From an uncultured Anaerolineales bacterium (GTDB lineage Bacteria; Chloroflexota; Anaerolineae; Anaerolineales; Villigracilaceae), in the NCBI GenBank assembly GCA_937928015.1, contig CALFXA010000215.1:1-64000 (forward strand): a stretch of 64,000 nt of DNA. Direction: 5' to 3'. The position numbers and the translations under genes were made by a program. The notes below the pieces were generated by a model. That model saw nothing but the letters and a program-made list of their open reading frames with translations, searched no databases and was not told the origin of the DNA. Of the stretch, positions 35,508-43,125 are shown in pieces; the stretch's first letter is position 1; every line of letters starts with the position of its first letter.

Positions 35508-35544
35508 AAGGCGACTGTCACCACTTACCCGTGACAATCGCCTT
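35508..35544 (-). terminator. Hairpin at the end of the helicase-associated gene
   Basis: 14-bp stem AAGGCGATTGTCAC / GTGACAGTCGCCTT on the minus strand, one G-U pair, 9-base loop, then TTTG. It includes the last bases of the gene ending at 35543 and separates it from kbl. Confidence 0.7.
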
Positions 35545-37135
35545 AAGTTTTGTTCGTAGTTTCATCTTCCGCCAGCAAGCCCAACTCGGTCAGCGCCGCC
35601 ATCACCTTGGATTGCGCTCCATCCTTGATGACCACCGTGGTGGGGCCCAGACTCTCGCCCAGGAAACGCGCCGCCTTGGACTTGCGCAATTCTTCCAGGA
35701 CCTCGGGCCGGCTGACTCTCAAGACAACCTGACTCTGTACCCGTGCCTCGGTCCCGTTAACCTCCCAGCGTTTGAGCGTCCTGGTCAATTGCGGCGGGAT
35801 ACCCGCCTCGGAATATTTCGCCAGCAGCGCCAGCAGGTGCTCCACCTTGAGGCCCTGCGCACCTGCTTTAGTCAGTGAAGAAGCCGTGATGCGATAGGGA
35901 TATTCTTCTGACTTCTCGTCCTCCCACTCGCAAAAGCGCGCAATCTGATAACGCGCCGCCCGCGAAAACATACGCGGAACCAGCAAACGCCCGTTCGAGG
36001 AGATGCCGATCTTTCCTCTTTCTTCTTTTTTCTCCGCCAATGTTGTCATCCGAAAAGCAGTGACGGGACCACCGCTCTCCGCGCCCGCCAGGTCAGCCAG
36101 ACCCAGCCAATGCAGCATGTCGATGAAGTACTTGAGGAGCGCGCCATCGACCTCGTCCCAGCAGGCGAATCCGCGCAGGTAGGCGCCGTCGGCGACACGT
36201 TTGATGAACCACGAATCGTAGTCACCCGCGGGGCGCTGAAAATCGGGGACCTTGTCCTTTACCGCGCGGACGAAGGCGGTCAGGCTCCACCATTTTCCCG
36301 CGGGGATGGCCTCGATCAGGTTCAACAGGAATTCACGCGTCTCCTGCGGTTGATTGCTCCACTCGCCCTCGCAGACCAGGCTGGGAATCAGACGAAGTTC
36401 GTTGAAGGTTTCGCTGGCAGTCCAGGCATCGCGCAATATTTGAAGCGCGTCTGCACGCGGTGCTTCGAGGAACCTGCGCACGGCGTCGGCTTGGGGCGCA
36501 TTGCCTTTGATTAGCTTCGCCGCTGTCAGCAGGGCGCGCAGCCGCGGCTCGGACGGGTAGTCGGCTTGGCCCATGCGCAGGGCGGCCAGCAGCGTGGTGG
36601 CGTCATCAAGGATGCGGTCGGTGGCGGGGAATTCGTGCGCGCGCTCGACGGGCGAGGCGGGACGTCCCAGCGGATCATTGCTCGACACGGAGTTGGGGCG
36701 GGCCAGGCTGAGAATCAGCGGAAGCAAGTCTTCGGGGATGAAGGCAAATTCCTGCGGCCCCTTGTCGATATCGAAGAAGGCGCGCGCCAGCAGGGCGCGG
36801 TAAAAGAGACTCTCGGCGGGCGAGGCAGGTTTGAGATGCGGCTTCTCACGGTCACGGCGACCCGCACCCATCTCGCGGATGTCGCCAAAGCGGCGGGTGA
36901 ACTCGGCCCAGGGCAGGCGTCCGTCGCTGGCAGTCAACGCCGCGAGAGCGGAGCGCGATTCAGCCGAGAGCGAGTCGAGGACTTCGGCGACCAGCTCGGG
37001 GTCCAGCAGCGAAGCAGCCAGCTCCTCGGCGGCGGGGTCGGCCTTGACGGAGTCCAGTTCCAGTCCCCACAGGCCCGCAACGATGCGCAGATGGCCGAGG
37101 TCGTGTTTTTGGAGGGAGGCAAGCAGGGTGGGCAT
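35543..37135 (-). CDS. Helicase-associated protein with XPB/Ssl2 N-terminal-like domain
   Basis: 530 residues from the ATG at 37135 (MPTLLASLQKHDL). The frame remains open to 37513, but that part lies over the lipid kinase gene. The first 380 residues are helical repeats without a motif I can name. The C-terminal part (about 385-525: IGISSNGRLLVPRM, SRAARYQIARFCEW, YPYRITASSL, LLALLAKYSEAGIPPQL, then VVLRVSRPEVLEEL) matches the Helicase_C_3 family (XPB/Ssl2 N-terminal domain). No Walker A, DEAD or other ATPase motif is present, so this is a stand-alone accessory module. A DNA repair role is only inferred. It starts 62 bases after the lipid kinase stop, behind a terminator. Confidence 0.78.
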   Translation of the reverse strand: MPTLLASLQKHDLGHLRIVAGLWGLELDSVKADPAAEELAASLLDPELVAEVLDSLSAESRSALAALTASDGRLPWAEFTRRFGDIREMGAGRRDREKPHLKPASPAESLFYRALLARAFFDIDKGPQEFAFIPEDLLPLILSLARPNSVSSNDPLGRPASPVERAHEFPATDRILDDATTLLAALRMGQADYPSEPRLRALLTAAKLIKGNAPQADAVRRFLEAPRADALQILRDAWTASETFNELRLIPSLVCEGEWSNQPQETREFLLNLIEAIPAGKWWSLTAFVRAVKDKVPDFQRPAGDYDSWFIKRVADGAYLRGFACWDEVDGALLKYFIDMLHWLGLADLAGAESGGPVTAFRMTTLAEKKEERGKIGISSNGRLLVPRMFSRAARYQIARFCEWEDEKSEEYPYRITASSLTKAGAQGLKVEHLLALLAKYSEAGIPPQLTRTLKRWEVNGTEARVQSQVVLRVSRPEVLEELRKSKAARFLGESLGPTTVVIKDGAQSKVMAALTELGLLAEDETTNKT

Positions 37136-37144
37136 GGTGGAATC

Positions 37145-37181
37145 AAAAAAGGTTGGACGGTCGAATTGTAACCGTCCAACC
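37145..37181 (-). terminator. Intrinsic terminator of the lipid kinase gene
   Basis: 11-bp perfect stem GGTTGGACGGT / ACCGTCCAACC with a 9-base loop, followed on the minus strand by six T. Confidence 0.88.
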
Positions 37182-37197
37182 TTTAACCTGCAACTTT

Positions 37198-38118
37198 TTA
37201 CCCTTTGACAACCTGGAGCGCGCCTGGAAGAACCTCGATGCTCACCTTGCGGAGATTGCTGCCAAAACTGGTGAGGATCTCGCCATCGGCGTGGATGTAA
37301 AGCGGATGGTCGGAGGTCAAGCTGAATTTTCGGCACGAGCCCATGCGAAGCTGTTTCGTGAAACGCATGTGCGTTCCCTTGAGGAATTCGGGCAGCAGGC
37401 GGAACATCATCACCCGCGAAACCTTGCGCACCATGATAAATTCCAACAGGCCATCGGTCATGCTCGACTCGGGCGAGAGCACGAAGCCGCCGCCCTCGCG
37501 GCCGCCGTTGCAAAGGGTGGTCATCAGCGTGATATCGTCCCAGGACTCGCGGTCGGTTTCGATGTGGACATGGGCAGGGATGTGATTGAGGATGATGGTT
37601 TGGAGCACGGCCACGAGATAAATGAGAAATCCGCGCAACACAGGAATGCGGTGCGAGTGGATGGTGACCACGGTATCGAAGCCCATGCCGAGCGTATTGT
37701 CGAAGTATTCCTTGCGGCCGTGTTCGTCGATCATCAGCCCCAAGTCCACAGGCGAGGGCTGGCCGCTGAGCGCGTGCGCCAGGGCACGGTCCGACAGCTT
37801 GGGCAGGCCGATGGCGTGGGCGAAGTCATTGCCCGAGCCGACGGGCACCACGCCCAGGATGGGTCGCCGCTCCTCGGGAATCTGCATCAGCCCATTGATC
37901 ACCTCGTGGACCGTCCCATCGCCACCCATGGCGATGACCATGTCATAGCCCTGTTCACCCGCCTGACGCGCCAACTCGATGGCGTGCCCCGGGTAGACCG
38001 TGCCACTCCAGTCCACGTTGCCGTTCTCGGTGGCGATGATGCGCAGGTCACGAGCCACTTGCCAGGCATGGCCCATGTCGGCCATGGGATTCAAAATGAT
38101 TTTGACTTTACGGGGCAT
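37198..38118 (-). CDS. Diacylglycerol kinase-family lipid kinase (YegS/DagK type)
   Basis: 306 residues, typical length. The nucleotide-binding motif GGDGT lies at 65-69 and GSGND at 94-98. The opening KIILNPMADMGHAW and the C-terminal region HIDGE-equivalent (YIHADGEIL) are as in YegS/DgkB. It phosphorylates a lipid alcohol (diacylglycerol or similar) using ATP; members with other lipid or sphingoid substrates exist, so the exact substrate is open. The ATG at 38118 has GAGGAGGAG upstream. Monocistronic, with a strong terminator. Confidence 0.92.
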   Translation of the reverse strand: MPRKVKIILNPMADMGHAWQVARDLRIIATENGNVDWSGTVYPGHAIELARQAGEQGYDMVIAMGGDGTVHEVINGLMQIPEERRPILGVVPVGSGNDFAHAIGLPKLSDRALAHALSGQPSPVDLGLMIDEHGRKEYFDNTLGMGFDTVVTIHSHRIPVLRGFLIYLVAVLQTIILNHIPAHVHIETDRESWDDITLMTTLCNGGREGGGFVLSPESSMTDGLLEFIMVRKVSRVMMFRLLPEFLKGTHMRFTKQLRMGSCRKFSLTSDHPLYIHADGEILTSFGSNLRKVSIEVLPGALQVVKG

Positions 38119-38181
38119 GGAAAGCTCCTCCTCAATGATTTAAAAGTATAACCCCTCAGGGAGAGAAGCGTGGCTTCGAAC

Positions 38182-39432
38182 TTATAAGTCGAAAGAGTTC
38201 GGGCCGCTGAGCGGCCCGGTGAATCCATGCGCCATCAGGAAGGAACCGCGTTCATGCTTCTTGGCGCGGTAGAGAGCCTCGTCGGCGGCACGTAACAGGT
38301 CGGCGCCGCTCATGGCGTGGATCGGGTACATGGCGATTCCGCCCGAAACGCCCAGGGTGATCGTCCCGCCGCCCGTCGCGGGGAAACGGAACTGGCGGAT
38401 GCGTTCGAGCAGCTTCTCGGTGACGAGGCGGGCGGCGATCAGGTCGGTCTGGACCAGGATGAGGGTCATCTCGTCGCCGCCGTAGCGGGCCAGAAAGTCG
38501 CTGGCGCGCACGCTGGTAGCCATATAGTTGAAGACCGCCCGCAGCACCTGGTCGCCCACGATGTGACCATAGGTATCATTGACGTTCTTGAAGCCGTCCA
38601 GGTCCATCATCACCACCGTGAAGGGGTACCCCGTGCGGCGCGCCGCCAACACCTCGCGTTCCAGGCGTTCGTCGAGTGCGCGGCGATTGGGCAGGCCGGT
38701 GACCGTGTCGCTGTAGGCCTGTCGGCTGACGAGTTGATGCAGGCTCGCGTTGGAGATGGCCACGGCGGCCTGGTCGGCCAACAGGCCCAGCAGGCGCAGT
38801 TCGGAGGGTGAGAATGGTCCCTCTGAAGTGCGCGATAGATTCATCACACCCACCACATTCTGGTTGATCTTCAAGGGGATGCCGATGATCGAGCCTTGTT
38901 TTTGATACGGTCCTTCTTTATAAAGTTCGTGCATGGACATGTGCTCGATTGTGATCGTCTCGCCCCGCTGCGCCACGGTATTGGTCAGCCCGTCCTTGCG
39001 CGGAATCGAGTATGGCTGGCTGCGCACTCCCGACTGATCGAGCGCCGCGCCAAACTCAAGAGCGCCGTCTTTATACAGGAAGATATCGATCGTGAAGGTA
39101 TGCTGAACCAGACGCATGGCTTCGCTCACCACGGCGTTTAGCACCGTCTGCAAGTCAAGGCTGGACGTGAGATTGAGACTGAGCTTCTTGAGCGCATTCA
39201 GTTCGTCGGCTTGCTGCTTGAGCAGCGACAGAAGAGCGTGGCCCGCAGAAAATCCCTCGCGGGGCAAGACCTCTTGTCCGACATCGGACGAGTCGACTTC
39301 AGGCTGTGATAATGTCTCGATCAAATTGAGAAGTTCCTGACGCTCCGCCTGAGACAGCCGCCCATCCTCCAGGACGATACGCCGCGCCTGCTCTAAAACC
39401 TCGGCCCTGTGGTTGGGTGTTGCTATGTCCAT
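38182..39432 (-). CDS. GAF-diguanylate cyclase with GGDEM active site
   Basis: 416 residues. A short helical N-terminus, a coiled linker, a GAF domain (about 88-235), and a GGDEF domain (about 248-405). The catalytic signature reads GGDEM at 318-322, with Met in place of the usual Phe. The inhibitory I-site RASD (309-312) stands at the correct five-residue spacing. DLDGFKNVND and DALTGLPNRR-like (SDTVTGLPNRRAL) segments are intact, so activity is likely, making cyclic di-GMP under control of the GAF input. The ATG at 39432 has no strong Shine-Dalgarno. Divergent from the oxidoreductase pair at 39592. Confidence 0.92.
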   Translation of the reverse strand: MDIATPNHRAEVLEQARRIVLEDGRLSQAERQELLNLIETLSQPEVDSSDVGQEVLPREGFSAGHALLSLLKQQADELNALKKLSLNLTSSLDLQTVLNAVVSEAMRLVQHTFTIDIFLYKDGALEFGAALDQSGVRSQPYSIPRKDGLTNTVAQRGETITIEHMSMHELYKEGPYQKQGSIIGIPLKINQNVVGVMNLSRTSEGPFSPSELRLLGLLADQAAVAISNASLHQLVSRQAYSDTVTGLPNRRALDERLEREVLAARRTGYPFTVVMMDLDGFKNVNDTYGHIVGDQVLRAVFNYMATSVRASDFLARYGGDEMTLILVQTDLIAARLVTEKLLERIRQFRFPATGGGTITLGVSGGIAMYPIHAMSGADLLRAADEALYRAKKHERGSFLMAHGFTGPLSGPNSFDL

Positions 39433-39591
39433 TTCACTTTCGTTCCATTATGACAAGGTTAATAAAGAATCGCAATTACGACAATCATACGCATGTCTCA
39501 ATTGGACAAATACGATAAGCTATCCAATTATAAATCATGGTACAGACAGATTGTGTTAAAATGAACATAGTCCCTTTTGATGGAGAATTCT

Positions 39592-40377
39592 GTGACCGAC
39601 ACCCTCAAGCCTGCTCCCGCCACCCCGCTCCAACCCCGCCGACGGGCAATCTTGATTGGCGCGGCCCAGGGGATTGGCGCTGCCCTGGCAAAAAAACTTG
39701 CAGACGAGGGCTACACCCTGGCCCTGGTCGACCGCAACCCCGAACGGCTGAACAAAGTCTGTGTGGACATCAACGCGAACGGCCAAAGCGCCGTGCCCTA
39801 TCCTCATGACGTCACCGACTATGAGTCCGTTCCCTCCACCTTGCGCCGCATCGTGGCTGACCTAGGTGGTCTGGACCTGTTCGTCTACGTGGCAGGCGTA
39901 ATCCACTTCCCCGCCCTGGACGAGTACAACTTCGAGCAGGACCACAAGATGGTCGAGGTCAACCTACTGGGCGCGATGGCCTGGATGAGTCAGGTGGCAC
40001 CCATGTTCCAAAACGCCAAACGCGGCCAGATCGTGGGTGTCTCGTCGGTGGCGGGTGACCGCGGCCGCATCGGCAACCCGGGCTACAATACGTCCAAGGC
40101 CGGGCTGACCACCTACCTTGAAGCACTGCGCAACCGTCTGACTCGTCACGGCGTCAACGTCATCACCATCAAGCCCGGCATGGTCAAGACCGAGATGCTG
40201 GCCCTGCCCGGAGCGCCGCGTCCCATGTTTGCGGTCACGCCCGAACAGGCCGCAAATGAAATTGCCAAGGCCATCCGCAAACATCAACAGGTCGTGTATG
40301 TCTCGGGGTTATGGCGCTGGATCATGCTGGTCATACGCCACATTCCATCGGTGATCTTCCGCCGCATGTCATTCTAA
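39592..40377 (+). CDS. DprE2-like short-chain dehydrogenase
   Basis: 261 residues from the GTG at 39592, preferred because GGAGA lies five bases upstream. An ATG at 39580 in frame has no ribosome site. NAD(P) motif GAAQGIG (23-29), catalytic Ser in VGVSSVAG, and Y165/K169 in YNTSK. The C-terminal tail RWIMLVIRHIPSVIFRRMSF closely resembles the tail of mycobacterial DprE2, the keto-reductase that follows the FAD oxidase DprE1 in epimerising decaprenyl-phospho-ribose. The gene immediately downstream is a DprE1-like oxidase, which supports the pairing. The substrate here, probably a polyprenyl-phospho-sugar, is inferred. Confidence 0.88.
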   Translation: MTDTLKPAPATPLQPRRRAILIGAAQGIGAALAKKLADEGYTLALVDRNPERLNKVCVDINANGQSAVPYPHDVTDYESVPSTLRRIVADLGGLDLFVYVAGVIHFPALDEYNFEQDHKMVEVNLLGAMAWMSQVAPMFQNAKRGQIVGVSSVAGDRGRIGNPGYNTSKAGLTTYLEALRNRLTRHGVNVITIKPGMVKTEMLALPGAPRPMFAVTPEQAANEIAKAIRKHQQVVYVSGLWRWIMLVIRHIPSVIFRRMSF

Positions 40378-40382
40378 TAACA

Positions 40383-40417
40383 GGCCCTAAAGGTTATGAG
40401 CCTTTAGGGCCTTGTTT
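40383..40417 (+). terminator. Terminator-like hairpin between the DprE2-like and DprE1-like genes
   Basis: 11-bp perfect stem GGCCCTAAAGG / CCTTTAGGGCC with a 7-base loop, then TTGTTT. It lies six bases behind the first stop and 26 before the next ATG, so it may reduce rather than abolish read-through. Confidence 0.75.
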
Positions 40418-40442
40418 AAAAAAATCTCAGAGAAGACTTAAT

Positions 40443-41825
40443 ATGAACAACACTTTCACCCAGCTCGAAAACTTTGGGCATTCTCTCAAGACTGCCTGCT
40501 ATCGTCTTCAACCGAAGACCAACGAAGAAATCCATGAAGTGTTCCAACTCGCCAAGAAGCAGGGACTGACCGTCACTGCGCGCGGCGCGGGACGCAGCTA
40601 TAACGATGCCTCGCTCAACGGCGGCGGAATCGTGATGGACCTGACGGGGATGAACCGCATCCTCGAATGGGACCCGGCCACGGGTGTCGTCCGCGGCGAG
40701 CCCGGGGTCACGCTCAGCCAGTTGTGGCAGAAGGTCCTGCCCGACGGTTGGTGGCCGCCCGTCGTCTCGGGCACCATGACCACCACGCTGGGCGGCTGTC
40801 TGGCGGCCAACGTCCACGGCAAGAACAACTATCGCGTGGGACCCATCGGCGAGCACGTGGTCGAGTTCACGGCGCTTCTGCCGACGGGCGCGGAAGTCAC
40901 CTGCTCCCCGCAAAAGAACGCAGACCTGTTCTACTCGATGATCGGCGGCTACGGCATGCTGGGCATCTTCACCTCGGTCACACTGCAAATGAAAAAGGTC
41001 GAATCAGGCCTGCTTGAAGTGCACGCCATGCCGTCGCACACACTCAAGGAACAACTCCAGCAGATCGAGGATGGCGCGCCCAATTACGATTACATCGTCG
41101 GTTGGCTCGATTGCATCACCGTCGGCCACGGACAAGTCCATGCGGCCAATTATCTGCACGAAGGCGAAGACCCCGAGCCGAAGAAGACCCTGCAGCTTTC
41201 CTATCAGAACCTGCCCAGCCGTCTGTTCGGCGTGATGCCCAAGGCCTGGCTGCATTATTTCATGACGCCCTTCGTGAATAATGTCGGCTGGTGGGGCGTC
41301 AACCATGCCAAATACATCACCTCGCTGCGCACGCACACCTTCCGCCAGAGCCATGCGGCCTTCCACTTCTTGCTGGATTATGTGCCCGACTTCGAACGCT
41401 CTTACGGGCGCGGCGGACTGATCGAATATCAATCATTCCTACCCAAAGAGACGGCGCTCCAGGCCTGGACCGAGATGCTGAATCTATCCGTCAAAATGGG
41501 TCTGCCCTCCTACCTCGGCGTGACCAAGCGCCACCGCCCCGACAAATTCCTGCTGACCCATGCCAATGACGGCTTCTCGCTGGCGCAAGACTTCAAGGTC
41601 ACAGACGGCAACCGCAAACGCCTGTCAGAAATGCTACAGGAATACGACAAGATCGTGCTGGCCAACGGCGGACGCTTCTACTTCGTGAAGAACAGCGAGA
41701 CGACAGCCGAGACCACGTTGAAGTTCTACGGTGAAGAGACCGTGGAGAAGTTCAAGAAATTGAAGAAACGCTGCGACCCGAACGGGTTGTTAGAATCGGA
41801 CCTGTATCGCAGAATCTTTGGATGA
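40443..41825 (+). CDS. DprE1-like FAD-dependent oxidase
   Basis: 460 residues. The PCMH-type FAD domain has ARGAGRSYNDASLNGGG (46-62), VSGTMTTTLGGCLAANVHGKN and GGYGMLGIFTSVTLQM. The second half is the cap or substrate domain with GGLIEYQSFLP and KRCDPNGLLESDLYRRI at the end, as in DprE1 and other aldonolactone-oxidase relatives. DprE1 oxidises the 2'-hydroxyl of decaprenylphosphoryl-ribose. Start at the ATG 40443, with only weak AGAGAAG upstream; the frame is open earlier but overlaps the SDR gene. Together with the SDR upstream it would form a two-step epimerase. Other flavin oxidase substrates remain possible. Confidence 0.88.
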   Translation: MNNTFTQLENFGHSLKTACYRLQPKTNEEIHEVFQLAKKQGLTVTARGAGRSYNDASLNGGGIVMDLTGMNRILEWDPATGVVRGEPGVTLSQLWQKVLPDGWWPPVVSGTMTTTLGGCLAANVHGKNNYRVGPIGEHVVEFTALLPTGAEVTCSPQKNADLFYSMIGGYGMLGIFTSVTLQMKKVESGLLEVHAMPSHTLKEQLQQIEDGAPNYDYIVGWLDCITVGHGQVHAANYLHEGEDPEPKKTLQLSYQNLPSRLFGVMPKAWLHYFMTPFVNNVGWWGVNHAKYITSLRTHTFRQSHAAFHFLLDYVPDFERSYGRGGLIEYQSFLPKETALQAWTEMLNLSVKMGLPSYLGVTKRHRPDKFLLTHANDGFSLAQDFKVTDGNRKRLSEMLQEYDKIVLANGGRFYFVKNSETTAETTLKFYGEETVEKFKKLKKRCDPNGLLESDLYRRIFG

Positions 41826-41830
41826 TTGTG

Positions 41831-41857
41831 TAGGGGCGACCTGACAGGTCGCCCCTA
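41831..41857. terminator. Hairpin with CTGACAG apex after the FAD oxidase
   Basis: 12-bp perfect stem TAGGGGCGACCT / AGGTCGCCCCTA with loop GAC, then TAATTTTAT. It can end transcription of the oxidase gene. The apex is the same as in the hairpin at 49332-49362. Confidence 0.75.
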
Positions 41858-41878
41858 TAATTTTATGGATTTATCGGT

Positions 41879-42625
41879 ATGAAATTAGATGTCATCGACC
41901 TCGGTTTGATCGAGTACGAAAAAGCCTGGAAACTACAGGATGACTACGCGGCGGACATTGCCTTGGGTAAGCGTCCGCCGACGTTGTTGTTGCTGGAACA
42001 TCCGCACGTGTACACCTTCGGGCGTAGGGGCCAGGTGGAGAATCTGCTATGGGGCGAGGAACAGTTGAAGGCGCGCGGCGTGACCGTCCACTGGGTGGAT
42101 CGCGGCGGCGATGTGACCTATCACGGGCCAGGACAGTTGGTGGGGTATCCATTGTTGCCGTTGGGACAGATTCCCTCACCCCCAGCCCCTCTCCCAGAGG
42201 GCGAGGGAAGAATTCCTCAGGCCGATTATGTCGGTTACGTGCGCAAACTGGAGCAGACACTCATCACGGCGCTGGCCCGTCTGGGGGTGGGGGCAGGTCA
42301 ACGCGCGGGCAAGACGGGGGTGTGGATCCAGGCGGATGCATATTCGCGCTGTCCACGCTGTCGGCCTGAGGACCGCGAGAAGCCTGCCAAGCTGGCCGCC
42401 ATCGGCGTCAAAGTGGACGCGCGCGGCGTGACCCGTCACGGCTTCGCGCTGAATGTAAATCCCGACATGACCTACTGGGACGGAATCATCGCCTGCGGGC
42501 TGGCGGGCGAACCCGTCGTCTCGCTCGAAGACTTGCTCTCGCCCCCGCCGACGATGGAGCGTGTCAAGCAGGAAGTCGTCCGCGCGTTTGGGGAAGTGTT
42601 CGAATATGAAACAGGTCACGCGTGA
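41879..42625 (+). CDS. lipB: Octanoyltransferase with an in-frame repeat insertion
   Basis: 248 residues. It transfers octanoyl from acyl carrier protein to lipoyl domains. Family motifs: LLEHPHVYTFGRRG, RGGDVTYHGPGQLVGYP, the catalytic pair K171 (KLAAIGVKV) and C206 (IIACGLAG), and HGFALNVN. Two stretches are extra compared with the core fold. Residues about 98-113 (PSPPAPLPEGEGRIPQ) are encoded by a dispersed repeat (42175-42209). Residues about 156-169 contain a CPRC pair. Neither removes a catalytic residue. ATG at 41879 without a clear Shine-Dalgarno. The stop lies inside a hairpin shared with the convergent gene at 42616. Confidence 0.93.
   Translation: MKLDVIDLGLIEYEKAWKLQDDYAADIALGKRPPTLLLLEHPHVYTFGRRGQVENLLWGEEQLKARGVTVHWVDRGGDVTYHGPGQLVGYPLLPLGQIPSPPAPLPEGEGRIPQADYVGYVRKLEQTLITALARLGVGAGQRAGKTGVWIQADAYSRCPRCRPEDREKPAKLAAIGVKVDARGVTRHGFALNVNPDMTYWDGIIACGLAGEPVVSLEDLLSPPPTMERVKQEVVRAFGEVFEYETGHA
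42175..42209. repeat. Dispersed repeat copy inserted in lipB
   Basis: CCCTCACCCCCAGCCCCTC, then TCCCAGAGGGCGAGGG. It is C-rich with an inverted centre and matches the element at 32858-32901. It encodes SPPAPLPEGEG in frame. Peptides of this type are a known footprint of a common intergenic repeat in GC-rich bacteria. Confidence 0.75.
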
Positions 42626-42639
42626 GGCGTGACCTGTTT
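42609..42639. terminator. Hairpin shared by the overlapping ends of two convergent genes
   Basis: 13-bp perfect stem AAACAGGTCACGC / GCGTGACCTGTTT with a five-base loop. It contains the stop codons of lipB (ends 42625) and of the minus-strand gene (ends 42616). T-runs are short, so termination strength is uncertain. Confidence 0.65.
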
Positions 42640-43110
42640 GTAAACCAGGGTGGTATGCCAGACGTGAACCATTATGAAAAGCAATGACCCACTGAAGTAA
42701 ACCCACGGCTGATAGGGAATGGAAAAGAACAGGCGGTTTCCGATCAACCCGATGCCGATCAGCCACAAGAGCGGGGTGTAGGCAGGGGCGGCAAATGCGA
42801 ACCAATTGGACACCAACTGCGGAAAACGCATGAGCAGAATCCACGAGAGGAAATAGATCAGTGTACCGACAAGGTAAAGCAGCAACCCGGCCTTCTGTCC
42901 CGTGGATTCAAAGCGCAGCGGCATCAGCAGCGGGAGGAACATCACCAGTCCGCGCAGGATGTTTTCGCTTGTCAGGAGTGCGGGCGGGACTCCTTCGTCG
43001 AAATGATCTGGCGAAAATTCCCTGGGCAATTTGCTCGCAAACAAAATATTGAAAAGCAAAATGGGAATGACCAGCACAAAACCGTTCAGCAGATAAGTGG
43101 AAATTGTCAT
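42616..43110 (-). CDS. Hypothetical five-helix membrane protein
   Basis: 164 residues from the ATG at 43110, which has GCAGGG seven bases upstream. The ATG two codons earlier (43116) is too close to that site. Hydrophobic helices at about 8-26, 52-68, 75-95, 107-125 and 133-150. A loop after helix one has KLPREFSPDHFDEGVPP. I recognise no family. It is the last gene of the TetR-led run (46884 to 42616) and overlaps lipB by ten bases at the 3' end. Confidence 0.75.
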   Translation of the reverse strand: MTISTYLLNGFVLVIPILLFNILFASKLPREFSPDHFDEGVPPALLTSENILRGLVMFLPLLMPLRFESTGQKAGLLLYLVGTLIYFLSWILLMRFPQLVSNWFAFAAPAYTPLLWLIGIGLIGNRLFFSIPYQPWVYFSGSLLFIMVHVWHTTLVYKQVTPHA

Positions 43111-43125
43111 GGTCATTCCCTGCTT

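Noticed and set aside
37136..37513. 126-codon N-terminal extension of the helicase-associated protein
   Set aside because: Lies over the lipid kinase gene and its terminator; the ATG at 37135 gives the natural start.
40378..40442. Possible riboswitch between the DprE-like genes
   Set aside because: Only a simple hairpin with a short T-run; no conserved aptamer sequence.
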